Notes under the pieces: generated by a model | The model's input: only the letters and a program-made list of their open reading frames with translations | Database searches by the model: none | Told to the model about the DNA's origin: nothing | Assembly (NCBI GenBank): GCA_963662155.1 | Contig: OY759263.1 | Location: forward strand, 21,203,484 to 21,267,483 | Direction: 5' to 3' | Length of the DNA: 64,000 bases | Source of the DNA: Lamellibrachia columna | Taxonomy: Eukaryota; Annelida; Polychaeta; Sabellida; Siboglinidae | Translations under genes and position numbers: made by a program | Shown here: piece by piece, positions 1 to 11,700 of the stretch | Position numbering within the stretch: position 1 is the first letter of the stretch | Layout of the letters: each line of letters starts with the position of its first letter

Positions 1-1156
1 AAGTAAGAGAGTTCAGTAAGTACAAGTTGGAGATTTCAGAAAGTATAAATCAGGAGTTAAGTAAGTACAAGCCAGAAAGTTCAGTAAGTCTCCATTTAGG
101 CCTGCACTGTGTTTTGTATCCACGGATATAAGGAATATCGTATGTATGGAACAGCTAGACCAAGTCCCAGCATGAGCCGTACAGCTGTAGTCCACTGTAA
201 TGTGTGTATCAGCCATTAAGCAAATACAGCCGTTATTTGCATAACAACGTCTTGTAGCTTGCATTGTTAATAATAGTAATGACAATAATAATAATAAAAA
301 TAGGCATTCATATAGAACTTGAATCCGTTCAACATAATATGCTTTCGGGTGCTTTATATAAAATTGCATAAAGTGTTGATGTAAACCACTACTTCGTTAA
401 TTAAATCTAAATTGTATGGACCGGAGAAACACGTCGCCTTATCTTTATCCTGTCTGGATCGGTCTCACGTTTCGACTTATGATGGGAAGTCATTACGGCT
501 GACTATGTGGGATAGTTTACTGTTGGGATAGTTTAATTTATACGAAAGGGTATTGTTGCCGTGCACAGAAAAACATAAGTCGAAATTTTGAATTACTAAG
601 TTGACATTTGGACTTATTTGATTTAGTAAATTTCGATTTAGTAAGTTGAAAATCGAAATTTCGATTAGTTAATGCGGTTAATGACACAAACGTAAATTCT
701 GATGAACCCACAAATAATTAGCAATACGATGATGGTCCTCGGGGAATACACGGCCTACGCTACCTTGAGAAACACACTGACATTTCAAAATGTCACCTCA
801 TATATTGACCATTTATTATCTCATCAGTTTAACTACGCACCACTTAAGGCGCACTCGCTGCTAGTTTGATTAGAAATGCAAATAAACATTTACGCACCAT
901 GCACGAATGTCATCATGAATATTTAATGCATGATATATCACCAACGTAATTGAACAATAATATCTTGCTGCCAACATATAACATTCAGTAAAAATCACCT
1001 GATCGCGCTGATTGATGACAATCCGCAATAGTATTAAATGTTACTCTGCAACATTTTGTTCGGCTGGATATAAAATATTACATGAATGATTTTTTGGACA
1101 AAGTTCCCTGGGAAAATATCTCCTTAAAAGGTAATGGTTCTTCTTTGTTCTTGTGC
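1..1156. other. Non-coding flank, no gene seen
   Basis: This stretch is AT-rich with stop codons in all frames. The first 100 bases carry loosely repeated AGTAAGTACAAG-like words, and 560-670 carries repeated TTCGATTTAGTAA-like words. I see no splice-supported exon or family resemblance. Confidence 0.5.
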
Positions 1157-1973
1157 TAAGTACAGGTGTCGTCTAAGTACAGGTGTCGTCTAAGTACAGG
1201 TGTAGTCTAAGTACAGGTGTCGTCTAAGTACAGGTGTAGTCTAAGTACAGGTGTCGTCTAAGTACAGGTGTCGTCTAAGTACAGGTGTCGTCTAAGTACA
1301 GGTGTCGTCTAAGTACAGGTGTAGTCTAAGTACAGGTGTCGTCTAAGTACAGGTGTAGTCTAAGTACAGGTATAGTCTAAGTACAGGTGTAGTCTAAGTA
1401 CAGGTGTAGTCTAAGTACAGGTGTCGTCTAAGTACAGGTGTAGTCTAAGTACAGGTGTCGTCTAAGTACAGGTGTAGTGTAAGTACAAGTGTCGTCTAAG
1501 TACAGGTGTAGTCTAAGTACAGGTGTAGTCTAAGTACAGGTGTCGTCTAAGTACAAGTGTCGTCTAAGTACAGGTGTCGTCTAAGTACAGGTGTCGTCTA
1601 AGTACAGGTGTAGTCTAAGTACAGGTGTCGTCTAAGTACAGGTGTAGTCTAAGTACAGGTGTCGTCTAAGTACAGGTGTAGTCTAAGTACAGGTGTAGTC
1701 TAAGTACAGGTGTCGTCTAAGTACAGGTGTAGTCTAAGTACAGGTGTAGTCTAAGTACAGGTGTCGTCTAAGTACAGGTGTAGTCTAAGTACAGGTGTCG
1801 TCTAAGTACAGGTGTAGTCTAAGTACAGGTGTAGTCTAAGTACAGGTGTAGTCTAAGTACAGATGTCGTCTAAGTATAGGTGTCGTCTAAGTACAGGTGT
1901 AGTCTAAGTACAGGTGTCGTCTAAGTAAAGGTGTCGTCTAAGTACAGGTGTAGTCTAAGTACAGGTGTATTCT
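1157..1973. repeat. 17-bp minisatellite, about 48 copies
   Basis: The unit TAAGTACAGGTGTCGTC is repeated head to tail for about 817 bp without a break in period. Nearly every unit differs only at one position (GTGTCGTC or GTGTAGTC), so the array reads as a string of two unit types. A few units carry further single changes. There are no unique spacers, so it is not a CRISPR array. Confidence 0.97.
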
Positions 1974-2016
1974 ACGTAAGAAATCAACACCGAGATAATT
2001 AACTAACTTTCCGGAA

Positions 2017-2201
2017 AAGACAGGTAGCAACAGACTAACATCAAGAAAGGACAGGTAGCAACAGACTAACATCAAGAAAGGACAGGTAGCAACAGACTAA
2101 CATCAAGAAAGGACAGGTAGCAACAGACTAACATCAAGAAAGGACAGGTAGCAACAGACTAACATCAAGAAAGGACAGGTAGCAACAGACCAACATCAAG
2201 A
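2017..2201. repeat. 31-bp minisatellite, 6 copies
   Basis: Six near-identical copies of a 31-bp unit that begins AAAGGACAGGTAGCAACAGA lie directly after the 17-bp array. Only the last copy shows a change (GACCAACATC instead of GACTAACATC), which points to recent expansion. Confidence 0.95.
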
Positions 2202-2552
2202 TATTTTAATGTTCAGCACCGAAGAATGCTGATAACAATTCATCACAAACTGGGCAAGTTATGTCAGATGTCTAATAAACACACCAAGAACTGGCGACCA
2301 CCCTGATTCCAAGAACCGGCCGCCTCTGACCTAACTACCCAGATCGAGTCAGTGGGGCTGCAGCCATGGACAATCGAATCACCCTAAAAGACATGACAGA
2401 CAGCACAGTGGAAGTCTGTGACTCGTCCATCAGTTCTGTTGCGAGGTGTATATCATACATGTACAATTACAAAAATCATAAATCGCAAAGAAAGGTGGGA
2501 TATGCTCGATGAACTACGACGGCATAACTCGTATGTCTACTGCTGTAAATGT

Positions 2553-2612
2553 GTGCAGTAGTACTGATCAGACTGCAGTAGTACTGAACAGACTGCAGTA
2601 GTACTGAACAGA
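2553..2612. repeat. 20-bp short tandem repeat, 3 copies
   Basis: Three copies of CAGTAGTACTGAACAGACTG in tandem. Each contains the palindrome AGTACT. Confidence 0.8.
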
Positions 2613-2634
2613 CCGCGCAGTGCGGTTGATCCGT

Positions 2635-2919
2635 TTTGCAAATGAAGATGTTTTTGCAATGTTTCTGCTCGTCACTGTTACTGATCATCTCATGACAACT
2701 GCAACGTTCAACACTGATGATGGCCTTGACGCTCGTGAAGGTTCACCTCAAAAGTGCCAGATTAATAACAAGTATATGCTGGAATCAAGTATACAGGGTG
2801 CCCGTAGCAACAGTTTAAGTCATGCAGAATTATGCCATGCGAAGCAAGGGACTCGCATAAAGTGCTTTAGCAAGACAATATATAGAGGAGCAAAACCACA
2901 TCGATCGAAACAAAGCTAG
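2635..2919 (+). other. Possible secreted N-terminal exon, unproven
   Basis: Two overlapping frames begin here. One starts MKMFLQCFCSSLLLIIS, a convincing signal-peptide shape, but a TGA follows at once. The other runs about 90 codons, and its Cys spacing (KCQINN..., ELCHAKQ..., IKCFS) faintly recalls a PAN/apple module. No good donor in phase 1 joins either frame to the lectin exon at 3277. It could be the start of the lectin/sushi gene with a splice pattern I cannot resolve, or chance. Confidence 0.2.
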
Positions 2920-3276
2920 CTCTTTTCTGCATCACATATGTCCGTCATGCTCTGTAGTTGTGATTTATGGCTAGTTTCGAGCATTGTGAAAATAAATTAA
3001 GATCAGGACTTCGATGTTCTCATGCTACGGCTTCAAGCCGAGAATATAACATTCAGACAATATACCAAACAACGTTATATACGAGCACAGTGTCACAGGT
3101 GTACGGAGGGCGGGGCAAATAGCTGTCTTTTACAGACACGTTTTATGAATGAACAAGTCAGTGAACTGCTAATAACCATTGCGCCCAGTTCTTTGCGTGA
3201 CACAGACAGAGGGTGGGGGTTGTCCTAACAATTAAGTTACTCAATCCCTTTATCAGAGTTATGTCTATTTAAACAG

Positions 3277-3378
3277 TTCCACATCGTGTAGACCTTCAAG
3301 CATCAGTGATGTCACCATCAGTCGATCTGTGCTATGTCGATATGGGATGTGTTGTCTACTTAAGACATGTTACAACAG
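3277..3378 (+). CDS. Lectin/sushi gene exon: FTP domain 1, front part
   Basis: The acceptor is TTTAAACAG and the donor ACAACAG|GTGAGT, phase 1 at both ends. The frame reads ...RVDLQASVMSPSVDLCYVDMG..., which lines up with VVDGL...EWFVHFG of the second lectin domain: the conserved VD(G), then aromatic-V-x-x-G. The strand carrying NVALGK must lie in a further upstream exon that I could not find. An ATG at 3309 lies in frame but would cut the domain, so it is unlikely to be the start. Confidence 0.55.
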
Positions 3379-6300
3379 GTGAGTACGAATTGTTGAAATA
3401 CTTGTTTTCGATGTTAGCTAATTATTTCAAGATAGCTAAAATGTTTGGAAAATAAATTATGGAAAAACATCTGTGAGATATGTGTAATATATATTTGAAA
3501 GAAGACTTCGTGTTTTGCATATTACTTTTGTTATCTGGTAGTAAGAGTGCGCCATCATTTGATGATTGTATTGGGTCACGACTATAGTTTTATACCAGTA
3601 TCCAATGTTAGTTCTACCAACAGACGTGCTGTGACATACATATAATGTGTATTGCCTTTTATTGATATTTTCGCACTAGAATTTACCTTAAGATAGAATA
3701 TATTAATATAGGATCGCTGTTCATTGAAGACAATATAATGCGGAATGTAGAATGAATATTAAATACACGCACCGAATAATACATGTTTATTTGATGCATT
3801 TGGGTTGGGGTCTGCACACAATGGTCTACATGTGTGAAAAAGTAATATACGTTATTGTCTAAGTGCACCCACAGGACGTGGCTGGTGAGGCATTCTTCGT
3901 GACGAACACAACGTCTGTGCTGGATCTGACGGTACTCCCCAACAGCGAGTCTCTGCAGTGGGACACTAACAGCAATCTCCGAGGTCGGTACCTCATAACG
4001 AAACGTCGCAACTGCAGCATCGATGTTCAGGTCGAAGCATACCGTAAGTGTATTGTCGATGATGCTGAATTTTAGCCTGCATCCGACAGGGGCGCGAGAC
4101 CTACTGTTTTGCCGCCCCATAAATACTTATGCAGTAGGTTATATGTATGTGTGTAACAGCAAGCACCAACAATCAGATAATTGATCGAATAAAATTAAGA
4201 ATTGAGGTAATATATTCCTCCCTTAAATTGCTATCAACGGTAGATTAAACCGATATGATAGTAGATGTGACATTATTCACATTGCCAGTTGACATATGTA
4301 TCAGGAAAGCCCTGCAGCATGTGCTGTGGAGTTATTCCAGAGTCGAAAGTTGAAACACAGAAGTAGACGGGTTCATTTCTGTTCAATGCAGAACTGTATA
4401 GGAGATATATACCGCTCAGTAAGCTGTTGTCGAAGCTTCTCGGTAGAAGACATTGTCCCTCGAGACAGAAGACTCAGAGAGAAGCCAAAGTGTCGTTGCA
4501 GTGTCGAACGTTGCGTTGAAGAAACATACCATTCATTAAGTTGGTTTGTCTTTGCAGTGTTGAACGTGGCGTTGAAGAAACATACCATTCATTAAACTGT
4601 TGTGACATTACAGTGTCGAACGTTGCGATGAAGAAACATGGCATTAATTAAGCTGTAGTGCATTTGCAGTATCGAACGTTGCATTGAAGAAACATGCCAT
4701 TCATTAAGCTGTTGTGTCTTTGCAGAGTCGAACGTGGCGTTGAAGAAACATACAATTCATTAAGCTGTTGTGTCTTTGCAGTGTCGAACGTGGTGTTGAA
4801 GAAACATACCATTCATTAAGCTGTTGTGTCTTTGCAGTGTTGAACGTGGCATTGGGGAAGACAATCAATTCCACTAAGCTCGGTCCGACAGACGAGGTCG
4901 TCGATGGACTGACAACATCATGCATTAAAGTTACGCCATTCGAGTGGTTTGTTCACTTTGGCTATCCCACGCACGTCGTGAAGGTGGTTGTCCTGTTTAA
5001 TTCTCACTCGAACGTAAACGAGTTCCGCATGGTTGCCTCCCTGTCCGGCAAGGCGTGTGTGCCTCAGTCATTCGCCTTTTTTGGGAAGGGAACGTACAGA
5101 GTGAAGTGTGAGCAGGTCGTCTCCGACGTCGCGTTGAAAGTCAGCGGTAGCGGATTCAGCCTTGACATCTGCGAGATGCAGGTGCTTGCACTCGGTGAGT
5201 GCGTTGGTTTACAATAAAGCCGTTCGCGAATCGTGGTGCTAAACAAAACATGTAGCCGTCTTGTGCACGTCTTGTAACATGTTTGCATGTTCGTCGCCAA
5301 CTGGCGCCGAATTTTATCACCGTGGAAAATGACACAATAGGCAGTGCCTGATTGTTGGTTGGGACTGGATAGCGATTGTTGGCGATTTGTTTACTTTGTA
5401 TGAATGTCATCGCCTTCCTCTGGGTGACATATATTAAAACAATCATATTAGTGACTCATTACCCAGAATCTTACGTAACAAACAATTTTGATTGGAATAT
5501 AAATTATTGGAATATGTAATAGTGAATGATAATATGTATGTAATGCGACTTCTACTTGATTGAATGAAACACACACATACGCACTCACGCACACGAACAT
5601 CCACATTTCAATTAATCGTGCAATATTTATTAATTGCTCAAACAGGGCTGTGCCATAGCAATTTAACAAGATTTAGCAAGATTGCCATCCAAGGGAAAAC
5701 ACCTATGGCAAGTGCACAATGCGTCCATCGATTAAAAAAAAAATTCATTTATGTGTAACCCGCCTGAAATGTCTATTTATTTTGTTTGACGCTACTGGCA
5801 TTTACATTACTTGTTTTAAACCAGTCGCTCGGCTTTACAAGTGAAATGAAGCGTTTATACGTCGTGGTTAAATAAATTTTGTTTCGATCGAGTCTGCGAG
5901 ATCAATCGAGTTCGCAAGATAGATCGAGTTCTGCGAGATCGATCGAGTCTGGTTGCCACTGAAAATAACGTTGTAAGATGTGCAACGAAGTAATGCCGCG
6001 ATAAGTATAATATAATCTACTACCCATATCAAAGTGTCTAAGAGTTAACATAACTTAGTAATTTACATTTAATATATTTTGATGAATCACTCACAAAGTT
6101 ATTCTCACAGAGGACAATAAACGAGTGGAAAAACAAAATTGACAATAAAGACGACAATGTCACGAGACGACCTGCAGAATACATAACGAACTCAGTGCAA
6201 CCTTACACGTGAGCTGTCTTGGCTTAGTGGTAGAGCTTTGCATGTGAAGAGGTCCGGGTTCCATCTGCGGTATGTCCGATTTATATTTTAATATTCTTAT

Positions 6301-8706
6301 TATTATGTTATCAATTTTATTTAGTGCAATATTCGCTTTTGTTTAACTTCGCTGATTCTCAATGTGTGGTATTAATTATTTTTATTATTTATTTATTTCG
6401 AGCCCTTTCACACGCAGACCGAACACTAAGCAACGACAGCTCGTGTGTAAAGTTGCATTGATTTCGTTGTGTATTCTGCAGACCGTCTCTTGTATCTTAA
6501 TTGTAAATTTTGTTTTTTAACATATTTATAGAAATGTTTACCACTCATTTACTGTCCTCTGTGAGAATGACTTTGTGAGTAATTCATGGCATGAGAAACT
6601 GTGTTATGGTAACTTTGAGCCACTTCTATCTGGGTAGTTTATTGTATAATGCTAATTGCGACAATACATCATTGCACATTCTTAACCGCTATTTCAGTGG
6701 TAACCAGATTCGATCGATCTCGTTGAACTCGATCGATCGCAGGTTCGACCAGCGGTGGCGCGGGCTCGACAAGTTTTACCGTTTCATCACCTTTCTCTCC
6801 GCTGCGGCGCCTCATACAGGTGGACGATAACAAATCCTGAATTTCAGTTTAACTTCTACTTGGCATAGCCCCTTATACTGTATAGTAGACATGTTTCAAG
6901 TTTCATTCACGAAAACTAAACAGTGGCTGCATGAGATGATATAATGTGGGCATACCAAAACATCGTTGGTGGTTAAAAGGTCACACCTCGGTTAATTTCG
7001 TCTTCTTAACTCCCGGTTTTTTGACAGTGTGTCCGTTGATGCACTTCCAACCAGCTACTGTCGATGGTACGTGTGCATTTTTTTCGTAAAACGACCCTGT
7101 AACAATTTGTCCCTGTATACAACTATGCCCAGTCTCTCCTACCTGTTTCTCTAGATGCCTAAGCAGATCAAATGGTGTCAGAAATTATCAATCGTAGTCA
7201 ACAGGCTAATTCAAATTAAAGTGACCTGATACAAGTCGTATTCTTGCCATTTCAGGTCGTGCCTTTGAAGAACCATTGCAATCTACCCCAGCGATGACAC
7301 TGATTGGTGACTCTACCACAACCAGCAGCCCTGTTTTCGACACCTCCTACGTACCAACAACTGATGTCAGTCCGGATATTTCTGACGTACCCACAACTGA
7401 TGTCAGTCCGGATACTTCTGACGTACCCACAACTGATGTCCGTCCGGATACGTCTGACGTACCCACAACTGATATCAGTCCGGATACTTCTGACGTACCA
7501 ACAACTGATGTCAGTCCGGATACGTCTGACGTACCCACAACTGATGTCAGTCCGGATACTTCTGACGTACCCACAACTGATGTCATTCCACATAATTCTG
7601 ACGTACCAACAACTAGTGTCAGTCCGGATACTTCTGACGCACCCACAACTGATGTCAGTCCGGATACTTCTGACGTACCCACAACTGATGTCAGACCGGG
7701 TATTTCTGATGTCAGTCTGGGTACTTCTGACGTACCTACAACTGATGTCAGTCTGGGTACTTATGATGTACCCTCAACTGATGTCAGTCGGAGTACTTCT
7801 GACGTATCCACAACTTATGTCAATCCGAGTACTTTTGATATACCCACAACTGATGTCAGTCCGAGTACTTATGACGTACCCACATATGGCGTAAGTGGGA
7901 GCAATGTCAAGGCCACTCCAATTGGAATCGAAACGACAACTGCCTACAGTTCTGATGTACCCATAAATGGTGCAAAGATCATTAAAGGTGAATGTTGAGA
8001 TGTATTCATTAACTTATGGTTAACAAGGAAATCTACCATTGATGTAGTATTGCGTAATTTCCTTTTTAAATCCGTTCAAACAAAAGAACAATTATTATAT
8101 ATTAATTTGATATATTGTTTCCTGTAGCAGAATTTTGGGGAAACCTGTCAACACCAAGTGATTGGTTTTCCTTTGTCTTCTTTATTTACATACGTACCGT
8201 TTCTGGTTTTACAACTAAATGCCTAAGCACTATGATTGAACCACCACAAATTTAGCATCTCTCATCTTATATCTGCTATTTGAAACCCCTCTGCTATTAC
8301 GTTCCCAGCATTATTGTCTACTGGCGCCACCTTCTGTCGAACTTTCTCCACACTCAACATTTCTTTTATTATTTATCTGTTTAACTTTCTAATTTTACTT
8401 GTAGCTGCCTGCCTCTTTGTGTATTTTTTATTTTCTAGTATGTCTTCAGACTCTCCAAACAATTGCTTAAATGAGCAATGTTTGTAATAGCCTCTTTTTT
8501 CAGGTATTTTTATCAGAACTGTTTTCCTTGTTTTTTCGTCCTCAAATTTCCTGTTGTCTCGACAACAACGAAATGTGTACAATCATAAGTGTTCTCTTCC
8601 CCGATAAATAACTTAAACCGGGATAGATGATATGATGCATACGTATAATAACTCCGCCCTCTTTGTCTCCCATTTCAGCCTTCATAGACATTACATAACA
8701 TACACA

Positions 8707-8754
<48 letters not shown>

Positions 8755-11700
8755 CACACGCACACATACGCATGCTAACGTGAGCGTGCGTGCGTGCGTG
8801 CGTGCGTTCGTGCGCGGAGCTACATATCTGTATCCGAATTCACTACCTTTCGCTGTTCTCCTATAGGATATAATATAGTTTGTTTGTCCACTCAGCGACG
8901 AGCCGCCGCTGCCCGAGGCCGCCTCGAGCCGGCCGTCACATGGTGGTCCACAGAGGCGGTGTCTACGTCGGCTGCTCGGTGACCTACGTTTGTGACACGA
9001 ACTACGAGTTCGCTGAAGGCGGATCACAGAGGACGGTCGTTTGTCGAGACGACGGCACGTGGAGTGACGCAGTTGGCGACTGCCAATGTATGTACACCTA
9101 TGAGTGTGTGGGGGGGATGCGTGCGTGGGTGCGTGCGTGCGTGCGTGCGTGCGTATGTATGTAGGTGCGGCGTGCGTGTGTGCGTGTGTGAGGTCATGAG
9201 GTTGTGCGTTGTGTGTATGTGTTGTAGTTGTGTGTATAAATGAATGAATTGTTGAGTGAATGAATGTACGTACGTACGTACGTACGTACGTACGTACGTA
9301 CGTACGTACGTACGTACGTACTGTGTGAATGTATGTATGTGTGCGTGCGTGCGTGCGTGTGTGCGTGTGTGTGTATGCATGTATGTATGTAAGTATGTAT
9401 TAGATATAATGTATGATTGTATGTACGTATGTATGTACGTACTTACACGTACGTACATACGTATGGTTGTATGGTTGTACGGTTGTACGGTTGTATGGTT
9501 GTGTGGTTGTATGTTTGTATGGCTGTATTCGACTTCCACTTCACGACAGGCTTTGTGTTTGTTTCAGTGATGACCTGTCCAAGCGTCCCTACTGTACTGA
9601 ATGCATCAGTGAACAGTACAGATGTCCAACTCGGCACCGCGGTGTTGTACACGTGCAAAGTGATTATATTTATCTTCGGATTCAGAATAGAAACCAGGAC
9701 CATCCATCAATCAAATTTTGAAGTCGTTTCTTTGTATTCGTCGTATGAACTGTTGTATTGTATACAACCACATTTTATTTGGGCATGTTAACCGTAAAAC
9801 AACGTTTTTACAATTACCTAATTGTATGACGTTATCACAAGTGCTTGTAAACAATACTATTTAAGTGTGCGTGCGCATGTGCGTGCGCATGTGCGTGTAC
9901 CTGTGTGTATAGTAGATGAGCACGACAAAAGTTTATTGGAAAACATGTTCAAATACGGCGGTAAGCCTAATAATTGTATTTTGTTTTACGTGAAATAACT
10001 TTCTGCATCCACCAATAACTTAATAATAGACGAACGAATGGGTTTGGGCATTTCCCAAAATTCACCAGCTGTACATGGTCGAACCAACCCCCTCTGACCA
10101 CACCCGACTTAACAATGGATATGTCCCTGAACCAGTATACGTTTGCTCAACGTTCCGTTCTTGTCGGCGTTAGGGTGATACGCTCTTTCCGAATGGAATC
10201 AACTGGGCAGAGATTCGGTGCATTGGACGTGGCTCCTGGTACCCGCATGTGGGCAGTTGCAAAGGTTGGTCGAACGGTTCTATAAGACAATATCAACCAA
10301 GGCTAATACCCAAGGCAATATTCTCCAGTAAATATTCCTAGTGCTCCACACAAGTTGCAAACGTTGTCTAAAGCGGTGAACACACTTGTCCGCTTCCGTC
10401 ATGCGCAATCGGCATACGTCGTACGTAGTCCGTGTTTGTACACAGACGAGCCGCGTTCAACGTCGTCTGCTTCCGCACAAATCGGTCTGGGGGCGATTTG
10501 TGCGGAAGCGGTTGACGTTCGCACAAGTCGGTCTGGGGGCGATTTGTTTAAAAACAAGATTGACACATATCTCAGGATGGCGGGTTACACGTAGATGAAC
10601 ATTATTGGACTCTCGATAAGCAAATGGCTTCCTTGTCCACTTGCCATCTGGGCCTTTGGCTTGATGGCAAATCTTGCTAAATCTTGTTAAAAATAATTGT
10701 AGATCCACTATACTTTTTCTTAGCAGTTATGAGGGTTTATTGTCTGGAGAGACACGCATGTTGACGTATCTATGTGGGGTAATCAGAGTCGGGCTCAGGC
10801 GCATACAAGATTTAACAGGATTTTCATCTAAAGCATATAGAAACCCAGGCGGCAAGTGAACAAGGAAGCCGCTGGTTTATCAAAAGTCCGCCGTTACCAT
10901 TCATCTATGTGTATTCTAATTTTTATTAAACATATTCACGCTGCTAACCATTTACAAACACAACAGTTGGCAGTGAGACTGTTGATAGGAGGCGTTCACT
11001 GGTTGTCTCCGTCTGCTTACAGAAAGAAGGTGTTCCGCGCTGCCGTACGTCGACAACACACGAGTGTCCGGACCCTACACCAGCGACATAAAGTCACGGG
11101 CGACGTTTGTGTGTCTTCCTGGACACCGCTTCAAAAACGGACTGACCGAGAAGTCGATCGCGTGTCGTCTGGACCAGACGTGGGAGGACATCGAAGAGTG
11201 CACGGGTGTGTGAAACTGTTGCATCGCCATGTTGTGGGGTGTAGAGCACTACCCTTAACAAACAACAATAACATTTATAGAAAACAAGAGAATGCTACAT
11301 ATTATGTAGACATAGCTTGTGTCTACTTTTATAGATTTGCACATAATAATCATTTGCACATGTGTAATCATACAATTCTAATAGTCCCTTGTTCGCATGG
11401 TCCTTTTAATTGTACCGTACAAATTGAATACAATTGAATGCAAATATGTCGGTCTTATTAGAATACTATATGGCTCTGTGTTTTCCTTCAGCACACCGAA
11501 TTATCACTGACATAAAGTGTTTCGCAGTTTTGCCTTGACGTTAAATCTAGATTGCCAACCATAACTATTGATATCTGAAAAGGATGACATGGAAAATTCG
11601 ATTCAAATAATTATTACGCATTTCCGTCTATATAAACACTCATCTTATAATTATCAATGAGTTTTCACTGGAATTGCACGTAGAAATTATTGAGCATTGA

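Noticed and set aside
1157..2201. CRISPR-like arrays of short repeats
   Set aside because: Units are contiguous with no unique spacers, and the genome is clearly eukaryotic. These are minisatellites.
3874..3875. Acceptor ACCCACAG as the start of the FTP 1 rear exon
   Set aside because: It would give a phase-0 exon that cannot join the phase-1 donor at 3378 without a stop. The acceptor at 3863 keeps phase and lectin alignment.
6212..6284. Functional tRNA gene
   Set aside because: The B-box is off consensus, the arms do not pair well and the sequence is repeated in the opposite arm of a foldback element.
7276..7894. Extra open frames over the stalk repeat on both strands
   Set aside because: A 36-bp unit leaves several frames open at once. 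Only the frame with phase-1 splice sites at both ends joins the neighbouring exons.
8542..9791. Several 80-170-codon frames on both strands over the CGCA/ACGT tracts
   Set aside because: They are products of tetranucleotide repeats (RACVRACV-like or THIHTYIH-like) and overlap the genuine sushi exons out of frame.
10856..11437. 193-codon plus-strand frame
   Set aside because: It runs through intron, CR1 remnant and the sushi 3 exon out of phase. The sushi pattern is in another frame with good splice sites.
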